Assembly (NCBI RefSeq): GCF_020386615.1
Contig: NZ_CP077769.1
Location: forward strand, 7,427,501-7,491,500
DNA from: Chitinophaga pendula
GTDB taxonomy: Bacteria; Bacteroidota; Bacteroidia; Chitinophagales; Chitinophagaceae
Length of the DNA stretch: 64,000 nucleotides
Direction: 5' to 3'
Within the stretch, counting starts at the first letter, position 1, and each line of letters begins with the position of its first letter. A program made the translations under genes and the position numbers. This document shows, in pieces, positions 1 to 8,532 of the stretch. The notes beneath the pieces were generated by a model. That model did not search any database, was not told the origin of the DNA, and saw nothing but the letters and a program-made list of their open reading frames with translations.

Positions 1-1
1 A

Positions 2-670
2 GGCCAGAATATTATAGTAACTGCCGAAAACAAAAATGGAGAACAGGTGAAGTTTGAAGGTGATTATTGCTTAATGGCAATTGGACGAAAACCTTATACT
101 GCCGGACTTAACATGGAGGCAATCGGTGTTTCAACGGAGAAAGGAAAAATTAACGTTGATGAAAACTTCAGAACAGATGTTTCCAATGTTTATGCAATCG
201 GCGATGTGATTAGGGGTGCTATGCTTGCACACAAAGCTTCCGAAGAAGGTGTATATGTAGCTGAGTATATTGCAAACTTGCGTCCGCATATCAATTATCT
301 GACCATTCCAAACATCGTTTACACCTGGCCCGAAGTTGCCAGCGTAGGGCATACAGAAGAAGAATTGATTGCAAATGGCGTAGATTATAAATCCGGCTCA
401 TTTCCGTTAATGGCTAATGCCCGTGCCCGCATGAATGCAGATACTGAAGGATTCATAAAAGTCTTGGCGCATAGCCAGACTGGTGAAATTCTGGGCATAC
501 ACATGATAGGTCCCCGAATTGCCGATATCATTGGCGAAGCGGCACTTGCCATGCAACATGGTATTTCTGCTTTGGGAGTTTCCAATGTAGTTCATGGTCA
601 TCCCACTTTTTATGAAAGTCTGAAAGAAGCCTGTTTAAATGCAACAGGGAAAGGAGCTATTCATATTTGA
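2..670 (+). CDS. Dihydrolipoyl dehydrogenase-like flavoprotein (3' part)
   Basis: The gene enters from the left edge in frame 2, so about 222 C-terminal residues are present; the GTG at 47 is internal. Seen: the second nucleotide-binding region with the FAD-contacting YAIGDV motif, followed by the dimerisation domain, which ends with the catalytic His-Glu pair in HPTFYE. Family knowledge: class I pyridine nucleotide-disulfide oxidoreductases reoxidise lipoamide with NAD, FAD and a redox-active Cys pair; that Cys pair would be N-terminal and is not visible here. MerA-like or other relatives cannot be excluded without the N-terminus. It lies 23 bp ahead of the NAD synthetase and probably shares its operon. 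Finding this enzyme on a conjugative element is unusual. Confidence 0.8.
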   Translation, partial: GQNIIVTAENKNGEQVKFEGDYCLMAIGRKPYTAGLNMEAIGVSTEKGKINVDENFRTDVSNVYAIGDVIRGAMLAHKASEEGVYVAEYIANLRPHINYLTIPNIVYTWPEVASVGHTEEELIANGVDYKSGSFPLMANARARMNADTEGFIKVLAHSQTGEILGIHMIGPRIADIIGEAALAMQHGISALGVSNVVHGHPTFYESLKEACLNATGKGAIHI

Positions 671-693
671 CAGTCGTTATAAAAGAAGATAAC

Positions 694-2397
694 ATGAAAA
701 TTGCAATCGCCCAGCAGAATTACCATATAGGCAATTTTGAATACAATATAAATAAAATTATCAATGCCATTGAGCGGGCGAAAGAGGACAATGTTGATTT
801 GATCGTATTTTCTGAACTATCTGTCTGCGGCTATCCACCGAGAGATTTTTTAGAGTTTGATGATTTTATCGGCAAATGCTATGAAAGCATTGAACACATC
901 AAAAGCCATACAGAAGGCATTGGTGTCATTATTGGTGCACCACAGAAAAACCCTGTTGCCGAAGGAAAAGATCTATTCAATTCTGCTCTTTTCTTATACA
1001 ACAAAGAAATTATTGGCATAGCTCATAAATCTCTTTTACCTACTTACGATGTATTTGATGAATACCGCTATTTTGAACCTACCAACGAGTGGAACATCAT
1101 AGAATTTAAAGGTGAACGCATTGCCCTTACCATTTGCGAGGACATTTGGAATCTTACGAAGAACCCATTGTATCGCATTTCGCCAATGGATTTATTAATT
1201 GAACAAAAACCAACCCTCTTAATTAATATCACCGCTTCGCCGTTTGATTATGACCACGACGATGACAGAAAAGAAATTATTCTTGCAAACATCCGTCATT
1301 ATCATTTGCCTATGATTTATTGCAATACGGTTGGCGTACAAACCGAAATTATTTTTGATGGCGGTAGCTTAGTGTTCGATAGAGATGGCAGAGTGTGTAA
1401 AGAGTTAAAATATTTTGAGGAAGACTTTTGCATCTTTAATACAGAGGATTTGGAGCAAAGGAAATTAGATGAAGTCAGAAATTTCGAGTTTATTGATGAA
1501 AGGGTGGTAACCTTGAAAAATAGCGATAAGGTAATTCAATACCTTACCACCCAAAAGAACATTTCTCAAATTCATAAGGCTCTCATACTTGGTGTAAGAG
1601 ATTATTTTTCTAAAATGGGATTTTCAAAGGCTATTTTGGGAGCCAGCGGCGGTATTGACAGTGCTGTGGTACAATCTGTAGCGGTTGAAGCATTGGGCAA
1701 AGAAAATGTACATGTACTGCTTATGCCGTCTGATTTTTCTTCTTCTCACTCTATTGCCGATGCAGAGCAGTTAAATAAGAATTTAGGGAACACGTATGAT
1801 ATTGTTCCCATAGCAGCTATTTACAATCAATTTCTAACTACGTTACATCCAATTTTTCAGGATTTGCCATTTAACATTGCTGAAGAAAACATTCAGAGCC
1901 GCATTAGGGGAAATTTATTGATGGCACTTGCAAATAAATTCAAGTACATTTTGCTCAATACATCCAATAAGAGTGAATTGGCGGTAGGATACGGTACGCT
2001 TTACGGTGATATGGCAGGTGGTTTATCCGTTTTAGGTGATATATACAAGATGCAGATTTTTTCTTTAGCGAAGTACATCAATAGGGAAAGCGAAATTATA
2101 CCCGCAAACATTCTCTCTAAGCCACCTTCAGCAGAGTTGCACCCAGGCCAAAAAGATTCGGATAGCTTACCTGAATACGAGATTTTAGACAGAGTGCTTT
2201 ACGAGTACATTGAACGAAGAAACGGACCGAAAGAAATTATTGCATTAGGGTATGATGAGCAGCTTGTAGCAAGAATACTAAAATTGGTAAACACAGCAGA
2301 ATACAAAAGAAATCAATTTTGTCCTATTCTAAGAATGAGCCGGAAGGCATTTGGTGTGGGAAGGAGAATACCAATAGTGGCCCAATATTTGAGCTAA
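694..2397 (+). CDS. nadE: Glutamine-dependent NAD+ synthetase
   Basis: It makes NAD from deamido-NAD, ATP and glutamine in the cytosol. Seen: an N-terminal nitrilase-like glutaminase domain (about residues 1-270) with Glu in FSELSVCGYPP, Lys in HKSLLPTYD and the nucleophile Cys in ICEDIW, then an ATP-pyrophosphatase domain with the SGGIDS P-loop at about residue 319. The 567-residue length is normal for the two-domain form. The ATG at 694 is preferred over the upstream TTG at 667 because MKIAIAQ is a typical beginning and a purine-rich AAAAGAAG precedes it. It follows the lpd-like gene closely. A core biosynthetic gene as element cargo suggests support of NAD supply, or replacement of a targeted host enzyme; that is inference. 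Confidence 0.93.
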   Translation: MKIAIAQQNYHIGNFEYNINKIINAIERAKEDNVDLIVFSELSVCGYPPRDFLEFDDFIGKCYESIEHIKSHTEGIGVIIGAPQKNPVAEGKDLFNSALFLYNKEIIGIAHKSLLPTYDVFDEYRYFEPTNEWNIIEFKGERIALTICEDIWNLTKNPLYRISPMDLLIEQKPTLLINITASPFDYDHDDDRKEIILANIRHYHLPMIYCNTVGVQTEIIFDGGSLVFDRDGRVCKELKYFEEDFCIFNTEDLEQRKLDEVRNFEFIDERVVTLKNSDKVIQYLTTQKNISQIHKALILGVRDYFSKMGFSKAILGASGGIDSAVVQSVAVEALGKENVHVLLMPSDFSSSHSIADAEQLNKNLGNTYDIVPIAAIYNQFLTTLHPIFQDLPFNIAEENIQSRIRGNLLMALANKFKYILLNTSNKSELAVGYGTLYGDMAGGLSVLGDIYKMQIFSLAKYINRESEIIPANILSKPPSAELHPGQKDSDSLPEYEILDRVLYEYIERRNGPKEIIALGYDEQLVARILKLVNTAEYKRNQFCPILRMSRKAFGVGRRIPIVAQYLS

Positions 2398-2483
2398 TCT
2401 ATTATGTATCAATAAGATTTCAGCTTATCTATCTGGTAGGAAGGCTTGATTTTAAAAATAGTTATTTTTGCAGAGCGAAAACT

Positions 2484-2837
2484 ATGAAAACCATTGCTTG
2501 CACAATAGCACTTTACGTATTGTTTCTGTCCATAGGCCCAGGAATAAAAAGCATTTACTTTGGAGTCAAGCAAATAGTTTTTTCAGGTGATAGCCACGAT
2601 TATTCTGTAGCTCACGAATCATCGGAAAATAGCGATGACGGTTGTGGAGATGATTGTAATGGCAACTGTAATCCATTCAAAACTTGTAGTAATTGCCTCG
2701 GTTGTACAATTTGTGTTGTGCAATCTTATTCAGCTTTTGTTTCAGTACAGTATTCGGATACGATTACCTCAACAAAGCAAGATAAGTTATCTTCAAAATT
2801 CACCTCTGATTTCTGGCAACCGCCACAGCTAAGTTAG
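2484..2837 (+). CDS. Small Cys-rich membrane or exported protein
   Basis: A 117-residue protein from the ATG at 2484; the frame is open upstream into the end of nadE, but that extension has no protein character. Seen: an N-terminal hydrophobic segment (residues 5-22, signal peptide or membrane anchor), an acidic Ser/Asp/His stretch, then a dense cluster of eight cysteines (GCGDDCNGNC, KTCSNCLGCTIC) at about residues 52-76, then a hydrophobic segment. The layout resembles the small DUF6660-type proteins found beside metal-efflux genes on Bacteroidetes mobile elements; the family assignment is uncertain. The Cys cluster suggests metal binding or disulfides. No metal transporter is visible nearby. 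Confidence 0.6.
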   Translation: MKTIACTIALYVLFLSIGPGIKSIYFGVKQIVFSGDSHDYSVAHESSENSDDGCGDDCNGNCNPFKTCSNCLGCTICVVQSYSAFVSVQYSDTITSTKQDKLSSKFTSDFWQPPQLS

Positions 2838-3002
2838 GTAGTATCTTTTCTTAATTTTTTTTATTCCCTCGTTTTGATTGGATACCGAGGTGTCGCGGTA
2901 CACTATCTACTCACTATCTGCATTTCGTGTGTGAGTGACTTTATGCTTTAATGAGCGTAAAGTAGCTATATAATAAATTCAAAAGGCTGTTAAAACTATT
3001 TA

Positions 3003-3581
3003 ATGATGAAAAGAGCAGAGTATAATGACAAAAACTTGGTGGTAGATATACTAACCAAATCATTTGATGCTAACCAAAGTGTCAATTACATAATAAAGCA
3101 AGATCAAAAAAGAGTAGCACGAATTCGCTCTTTAATGGATTATTCCTTTGAAATGTGTTCAGCATTCGGTGATGTGTTTCTTTCTGATGATAACAAGGCA
3201 TGTGCGCTCATTGTTTATCCTGACAAAAAGAAGTCTACACCAAAATCAACATTATTGGATTTGAAGCTCATTCTTCAAGCCGTCGGCATCGGTAATATAA
3301 GCAAGACTTTAAAAAGGGAAAAGATGATAAATAGCATACAACCTAAAATACCAATGTCTTACTTATGGTTTATCGGTGTTGATCCTACTGCACAAGGTCG
3401 GAGAATTGGCAGTGCACTACTTCAGGAAATTATTGATTACAGTAACAGCAATAACCGCCCTATTTACTTGGAAACTTCGACGGTCAAGAATTTACCCTGG
3501 TATGAAAAATTTGGATTTGAAGTTTACAACGAACAGGATTTGACATACCATTTGTATTTCTTCAAGAGGGATGTAAAATAG
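3003..3581 (+). CDS. GNAT family N-acetyltransferase
   Basis: A 192-residue protein; ATG at 3003 or the next codon (3006). Seen: GNAT motif A near residues 120-145, FIGVDPTAQGRRIGSALL, with the Q/RxxG/A acetyl-CoA pyrophosphate loop, and motif B ending in WYEKFGFEVY at about 160-170. The family transfers the acetyl group of acetyl-CoA to an amine; the substrate cannot be read from the sequence. The N-terminal half (about 1-100) is less typical and may fix substrate choice. It ends 7 bp before the histidine kinase gene, suggesting co-transcription. The 165 bp upstream intergenic region contains imperfect inverted repeats. Confidence 0.85.
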   Translation: MMKRAEYNDKNLVVDILTKSFDANQSVNYIIKQDQKRVARIRSLMDYSFEMCSAFGDVFLSDDNKACALIVYPDKKKSTPKSTLLDLKLILQAVGIGNISKTLKREKMINSIQPKIPMSYLWFIGVDPTAQGRRIGSALLQEIIDYSNSNNRPIYLETSTVKNLPWYEKFGFEVYNEQDLTYHLYFFKRDVK

Positions 3582-3588
3582 TACGACA

Positions 3589-5793
3589 ATGCTGGTATTT
3601 GGAACACAAATGCACATTGTCACATTTTTTTTTGTGAGTATAGAAATAGTCATCTTTTTCTATCTGGCAATAATTCGCTTAGCTCGGCCAGATGATAGGA
3701 CTACTACACTTAACCTGATCCTTATTTTTCTACTGCTCACCTATAACATTACAGGAGGCTTGCTTCCTGATCCAAAACTGCCAGGCTCATTTTTCTCGCA
3801 AAATGTAATCGCGTATGCGACCGGCTTCATCACGCCGTGTTACTTCCCATATTATGTGTATAAAGCATTCAGTTTAACAAAGTTGAAATTTCATGCTTAC
3901 AGAGGTGTTTATCTATTCTTGATCTTGCCCTACTGCATTTTTGTCTTTGTTTTTTGGTTAACCAGGGATTTAAAGGAGACACAAAATCTGCTTATCATTC
4001 CTGTGCTCTATGCAATTTGGGTAATTATTTCTTTAGCCAGGGCTATTCGTCATAAATACAACTATGATTTCTCAAGTATCACAGCCCGGCAGGAGATGGT
4101 TGTGTTGCTGTTTAGCTTGACACCCTGGATAGGATTGCCAATTATCACTTATTTTAATTTCGGTCAGGCAGTTGAGGCACTAATCACCAATATAGGGTTT
4201 CTGTTGTTGTTCGGATTACAGGTAATAAGGCACATAAGGGAATTAAGAACTGAGCATGAAAAACTCATTGAATCAGAGCAGCGATTAAAGAGCTGGAATG
4301 CTGATCTTAAAGATGAAGTTAGTAAGCGCACTAAGGAACTGGAAAAGCTCAATGAACAAAGAACAAATAACTTTATCAACCTTGTTCATGAAACCAAAAC
4401 ACCTCTGACACTTATAAAAAATTACCTGGATGAGTATATCAGCAAATATGGTACTGTTCAAGAATTAGATGTTATAAAAGGTGGTGTAGATAAACTGACT
4501 GCTGATGTAATTAACCTGTTCGACATTGAGCGGTTTACAAAGGGAATTGATACCTATAAACACAACCGTATTTCGGATTTCAGTGCTATATTGAGCAATA
4601 GCCTTCCTCTGTTCCAGCACTATTGTTACATGCAGCAGATTACCTGCTTCGTTGACATAGAGGATGAACTACTGATAAAAGCTGACCCTAATGCGATCAA
4701 CCGTATTGTAAACAACATCATTGAAAACGCCATAAAGTTTACAGATGAAGGTGGTCAGATAGTTATATCCCTGACGAAGCAGGAAGATAAAATTGTATTT
4801 GCTGTTAAGGATACCGGCGAAGGGATACCAACCGACTTACAAAAAAGAATATTCGAGCCTTATTACCAGATCGGGCATAAAAATACGGGGCTTCAGGGCA
4901 TGGGCTTAGGTTTACCTATTGTAAAAAAGGTAGTGGATGGACTTGGTGGAACTATTACCATCCAGAGCCAGCCGGAAACGGTTGCGGGGACAACCGTTAC
5001 TATCACGCTGCCTCAATATATATTAGGCGGCAATGAGGAAATTGCTAAATCAGGTACAGGCATCAGTAAGCTCAATTACGAATACAGTTATGATAGCATT
5101 ACAGACAGTGAATTTAAGACAGGCAGGCGTACTTTGCTTTTAATTGAAGATAATATTACGATGATCAATTTCCTGCTTCAGAAATTGAGCATCTTTTACA
5201 ATGTATTTTGCGCAAGAAACGGTGCAGAGGCTTTGAAAAAGCTCCATGAGATAACGGTCATTCCCGATCTCATTCTTTCTGATGTGATGATGGACAAAAT
5301 GGATGGTTTTGCTTTCGCCAGGAAACTGGCTGAACAGGAACGGTATTCCCATATTCCCCTTATTTTCCTAACGGCAAAATCCACGCAGGTTGACAAACTT
5401 AAGGGCCTGAAATTGGGTGCAATGGATTTTATTTCAAAACCTTTCTCCTTTGAAGAATTGAGCCAAAAGATTGAAACTCTTTTGGATAACATCAGTAAGC
5501 AGCAAAAAGCTATTTTAAGCACCTCTATTGCACACCTGCAAACGTTAAAGAACCTGGAAACTGATGGGCCACCTGTTTCCAGTCCATCAAAATTTGAGGA
5601 AAATTGTAAGCTATTCCAGTTTACCGCCAGGGAAATCGAGATTGCCCGGCTGATCGTTAAAGGGAGAACCTATAAAATGATTGCCAAGGATCTGTTCATC
5701 TCTGAAAAAACGGTTACCAAACACATCCAGAATCTGTTTGAGAAAGCAGAGGTCAGGAACAAGATTCAACTCAGCAATAAGCTGAATAAGTAG
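3589..5793 (+). CDS. Hybrid histidine kinase / response regulator with LuxR-type HTH
   Basis: A 734-residue one-protein two-component system. Seen in order: about six to seven hydrophobic segments (10-210) as a membrane sensor; a coiled coil (220-260); a HisKA dimerisation domain with phospho-acceptor His267 in NLVHETKTPL; an HATPase domain with N-box NNIIENAIKF (375-384), DTGEGIP (408-414) and GLGLPIV (439-445); a receiver domain (513-630) with Asp565 in LSDVMMD and Lys617 in SKPF; and a C-terminal GerE/LuxR HTH (676-734) with SEKTVTKHIQNLF. Phosphorelay to the receiver probably controls DNA binding by the same membrane protein. Its place before the tra genes recalls the rteA/rteB pair of CTnDOT; control of transfer is inference. 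Confidence 0.93.
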   Translation: MLVFGTQMHIVTFFFVSIEIVIFFYLAIIRLARPDDRTTTLNLILIFLLLTYNITGGLLPDPKLPGSFFSQNVIAYATGFITPCYFPYYVYKAFSLTKLKFHAYRGVYLFLILPYCIFVFVFWLTRDLKETQNLLIIPVLYAIWVIISLARAIRHKYNYDFSSITARQEMVVLLFSLTPWIGLPIITYFNFGQAVEALITNIGFLLLFGLQVIRHIRELRTEHEKLIESEQRLKSWNADLKDEVSKRTKELEKLNEQRTNNFINLVHETKTPLTLIKNYLDEYISKYGTVQELDVIKGGVDKLTADVINLFDIERFTKGIDTYKHNRISDFSAILSNSLPLFQHYCYMQQITCFVDIEDELLIKADPNAINRIVNNIIENAIKFTDEGGQIVISLTKQEDKIVFAVKDTGEGIPTDLQKRIFEPYYQIGHKNTGLQGMGLGLPIVKKVVDGLGGTITIQSQPETVAGTTVTITLPQYILGGNEEIAKSGTGISKLNYEYSYDSITDSEFKTGRRTLLLIEDNITMINFLLQKLSIFYNVFCARNGAEALKKLHEITVIPDLILSDVMMDKMDGFAFARKLAEQERYSHIPLIFLTAKSTQVDKLKGLKLGAMDFISKPFSFEELSQKIETLLDNISKQQKAILSTSIAHLQTLKNLETDGPPVSSPSKFEENCKLFQFTAREIEIARLIVKGRTYKMIAKDLFISEKTVTKHIQNLFEKAEVRNKIQLSNKLNK

Positions 5794-5913
5794 CTGCAAG
5801 GCATTGATTTACTACTATTTGAGTAGGGAAATAGTAGGAATTACGTATAGTTCAGGGGAAGGTACAAGCCTACATTTGTGGGGACAAATGTTTGCCATAT
5901 AAAAGGAGGGCTT

Positions 5914-7107
5914 ATGTGCGAAGGTTATGTACTTGAATGGCTGGACACTTTGATTTCCGTCACTCTGAATCCCGTAAAATCGGAAGTTGGTTCAATGCTG
6001 CCAGAAGACATCAACAAATTACAGAATTTGATAATAAAGGAAAAAGACAAGGTTCAATCCACTATCAAATTCACGGTGTTCAATCTGAATGACGAAACAG
6101 CAATAAAGTGCGCCATAAAAAACTATCATTCCAGCCTTGTCAGTTTGCTTGACCAGGCGTTGGAAAACAAAGTTCAGGTTACGGAAAATGCAATATCCAA
6201 ACCGGTACTGGATAATGTTATTTTATGTGTGGAGGAATTGCTTTTTCTGATAGAAAGGCGTTTTATCAGCTATCTGGGCATTGATGAACGAGTACCATCT
6301 ACCTATTTTGACCTATTAAAAAAAGAGTTGCTAAAAAGGTTACCACGGGTAGTAAAAAAACACAGGGAACAGCATTCATTAATTCCGGTGCTGGATTTAA
6401 TCGTTCGGGAAGCGGAAGCATTACTAAACCTGCCTACAGACAAGCACAAGCATACTTTCAGGGAGATGTTCTATCTGAAAGACCTTTGTCTGGAGCTGGA
6501 GTTTCTGGAGTATGGTGATGAAGCAGCGCTTTACACAATACTGGATGAAGTGTTGATCCGTATGAACTTTAACAGCAAGACGTACATCTATAACCTTACG
6601 CAAAGAATAGCAGCACACATTAACAGCGTGGAGCAACCTTCTGAACGAATGGAGCGTTTGCTGTTTGACCTGAAATCATTTAAACAGCTTCATAAAAAGC
6701 CGGGGACGATTTTTCTAACACAAAATGCCGTTCTGCACAAGCAGGTGGACAATTGGTTTTCTCAGGAAATATTTTACCTCGAAAAAAGAATACATTATGC
6801 CATTGTTCCATTGAAGGGTGGTGAACAGAAGGCAGCGCCGAAAGATAAGGAAAAAGAGAAATTACTTTCAATACTGTCAGTTGATCAAATGGCGCTGATA
6901 TTGAGGGCAGCAGATGATTTAAGAATCGTAATGGCCCGCTCTCTGAATAGTGTATTTAAAAATATCGTTCCATTTTTGTCAACACCTTATCAGGAAAATA
7001 TTTCTTACGACAGCATGAGAAGCAAATCCTATTCAGCAGAATCAAGGGATAAGGAAATAGTAACGGAAACTTTGCAACAAATGATTAAGAAGATCAATGA
7101 ATATTGA
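5914..7107 (+). CDS. Hypothetical helical protein between sensor kinase and tra operon
   Basis: 397 residues from the ATG at 5914, chosen because a strong Shine-Dalgarno AAAAGGAGG lies at 5901-5909; the GTG at 5878 is a less likely start. I do not recognise a family. Seen: no signal peptide or membrane segment, long amphipathic helices, a Lys-rich segment KDKEKEKLL at about 315-325, and a C-terminus ending IKKINEY. It lies 120 bp after the hybrid kinase in the same orientation. The order kinase/regulator, helical protein, tra genes parallels rteA-rteB-rteC in CTnDOT, where RteC controls excision; I see no convincing sequence match to RteC, so that role is speculative. Confidence 0.75.
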   Translation: MCEGYVLEWLDTLISVTLNPVKSEVGSMLPEDINKLQNLIIKEKDKVQSTIKFTVFNLNDETAIKCAIKNYHSSLVSLLDQALENKVQVTENAISKPVLDNVILCVEELLFLIERRFISYLGIDERVPSTYFDLLKKELLKRLPRVVKKHREQHSLIPVLDLIVREAEALLNLPTDKHKHTFREMFYLKDLCLELEFLEYGDEAALYTILDEVLIRMNFNSKTYIYNLTQRIAAHINSVEQPSERMERLLFDLKSFKQLHKKPGTIFLTQNAVLHKQVDNWFSQEIFYLEKRIHYAIVPLKGGEQKAAPKDKEKEKLLSILSVDQMALILRAADDLRIVMARSLNSVFKNIVPFLSTPYQENISYDSMRSKSYSAESRDKEIVTETLQQMIKKINEY

Positions 7108-7147
7108 TAATACCGGCTTGATCAAAGAATACAGGAAAACGGAATAT

Positions 7148-7669
7148 TTAACGCTGATTATCCAGTTTCCAGCCTGTATCAAAATGATCGAGGCGGGCAC
7201 GTTGTGTTTCTGTTTTGGAAAGGTCACGCTTCATAAGTTTGGCAAAAGGTGTCACGTTTTTATAAACGACAGTATATTCCACCGTTGCACTCTTGTTATC
7301 CTCCTGCAATTGAACGCCTGTAATTTCCCCTAAGTCCATATCAGCAACTTTTACCACCTGCACATTATCGTATTTCTTGTCTATGCGAATGAGATAAGGT
7401 TTTGCTTTCTCTGTAAAATGGACGATGGGTTGTCCTGCATCTTTTAACTTTTGCGTTTTATCTACAGTTACCCATCCTTCTCCCTCCAGCCCTGCATCGA
7501 GCAGTTTTTTAGCACTTGCCGGGTCGGTCATATTAATTTCATACTCGTACACTTTTGGGTAATTCTTGGCTGCACGTATAACTGATGCAGCTTCTTCCTT
7601 TTCTAACTTGGTTTGACTACAGGAGGCCAGGAGAAAGATGGCAATTCCTAATACACTTACAGTTTTCAT
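7148..7669 (-). CDS. Predicted lipoprotein
   Basis: 173 residues, the only minus-strand gene in the left part of the element besides Fic. Seen: a lipoprotein signal peptide with lipobox LLASC (Cys17), followed by a mature domain with alternating charged strands and a tail rich in Lys/Arg. No family recognised. It is divergent from the gene at 7918, with 248 bp between them that must hold both promoters. It converges on the end of the gene at 5914, overlapping nothing. A surface lipoprotein coded within a conjugation region could serve in entry exclusion or in protecting the host envelope; this is inference only. Confidence 0.7.
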   Translation of the reverse strand: MKTVSVLGIAIFLLASCSQTKLEKEEAASVIRAAKNYPKVYEYEINMTDPASAKKLLDAGLEGEGWVTVDKTQKLKDAGQPIVHFTEKAKPYLIRIDKKYDNVQVVKVADMDLGEITGVQLQEDNKSATVEYTVVYKNVTPFAKLMKRDLSKTETQRARLDHFDTGWKLDNQR

Positions 7670-7917
7670 AACGATTCTCTTTTAGTTTTTCACAATAGTC
7701 ATTCAAAATTTCCGAATACTAATTTAAAAAAAATAATCGGTTTACAGAAGTCTGTATGCCTGATTATCAAGGGGTACAAGGGGTACAACTTAGAGTACAA
7801 AATAAAGTTGGACTTGAAATGCCTTCCCGGTGTTTGTTCTTTTGCTAACGAAACCAATGGAAACAACTGGTTCTTAAAGATTCGGATTGAAAAGTGTTAA
7901 ACGAAAAAAGTAAGCGT
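7670..7917. promoter_or_regulatory. Divergent intergenic region with a 9-bp direct repeat upstream of the tra operon
   Basis: No gene seen. GGGGTACAA occurs twice in immediate tandem (7771-7779 and 7780-7788), with a partial third copy GAGTACAA at 7793-7800. ACAGAAGTCTGT (7744-7755) is a short inverted repeat. The region must serve the lipoprotein on the minus strand and the tra operon on the plus strand. The LuxR-type kinase or another regulator could bind the repeats; no clear TAnnTTTG promoter was found, the nearest being TTCTTTTG at 7838-7845. Confidence 0.4.
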
Positions 7918-8394
7918 ATGTTAAAGAACATTTCATGGAGTGACTACATTATTGCAGTTGCCATACTATTAGCCATTTACTACCTGTTTGTGGGTGTAAA
8001 GTATTTTTCTGCTGAAATCAAAGATCTGCTGTCGGGGAAACGCAAACCGAAGCTCAGAACAGTATCTTCTGATAACAACGGCATGTCTGATCCTGGTGAG
8101 GACCCAGACCAGCAAGAAATGGTCGGCTTTGAAAAAACAACGGACGATGAGTTTACAGAAGTGGAACATCTCATTGAACGTCTGAAAGCTGTTGTTGCTG
8201 ACGCTTCCCGCAGAAAGCTAATCCCGCAGGAATTTAAACAATATCTGAGTATGGTACTGAAGGAATATCCTTCCGTGCGATACTCGCCTATTCGGTCGTC
8301 AGTCAACGAACTGATTGTATCCGAGTGTCAAAAATATGGTGCTGTTACACTCAAAGAGGATGAGGTGGAACTGTTGTGGAAAGAAGCAGTGTAG
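7918..8394 (+). CDS. Single-pass membrane protein, first gene of the tra operon
   Basis: 158 residues from the ATG at 7918; an in-frame GTG at 7894 would add eight residues. Seen: one N-terminal transmembrane helix (about residues 9-28, IIAVAILLAIYYLFVGV) followed by a basic stretch and an acidic, soluble, mostly helical C-terminal region. No catalytic motif. Proteins of this layout occupy the position just upstream of the DUF4134/TraE pilin-like gene in Bacteroidetes conjugative elements; the function is unknown. A 138-bp gap with a strong predicted RNA fold separates it from traE. Confidence 0.7.
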   Translation: MLKNISWSDYIIAVAILLAIYYLFVGVKYFSAEIKDLLSGKRKPKLRTVSSDNNGMSDPGEDPDQQEMVGFEKTTDDEFTEVEHLIERLKAVVADASRRKLIPQEFKQYLSMVLKEYPSVRYSPIRSSVNELIVSECQKYGAVTLKEDEVELLWKEAV

Positions 8395-8403
8395 CAGCCC
8401 ATC

Positions 8404-8496
8404 AGCGGAGCGTGTTTCCCTGTCCCTCCTGGTGCGTAAGGGCAAAGTGTGGTAGGAATAACAGGTTGTGTGACGGCGAAGCCGCTCCGTTTTTTT
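8404..8496 (+). ncRNA. Candidate structured RNA or attenuator upstream of traE
   Basis: Seen: a closing helix made of AGCGGAGCG (8404-8412) and CGCTCCGTT (8483-8491), with an inner helix CCTGT (8419-8423) / ACAGG (8461-8465) and a further one CCCT (8424-8427) / AGGG (8439-8442), ending directly in seven T (8490-8496). A small alternative hairpin, CGGC-GAA-GCCG (8474-8484), competes for the 3' arm of the closing helix. Two mutually exclusive folds before a T-run are the signature of an attenuator or riboregulator, here placed to control the tra operon. An origin-of-transfer fold or a plain intergenic terminator are alternatives. Confidence 0.4.
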
Positions 8497-8532
8497 AAAA
8501 GAGTTGATTTCAAATTTTAATAAACGTGTGTT

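Noticed and set aside
7097..7333. 78-codon plus-strand open frame
   Set aside because: Antisense to the predicted lipoprotein and without ribosome-binding site or conserved features.
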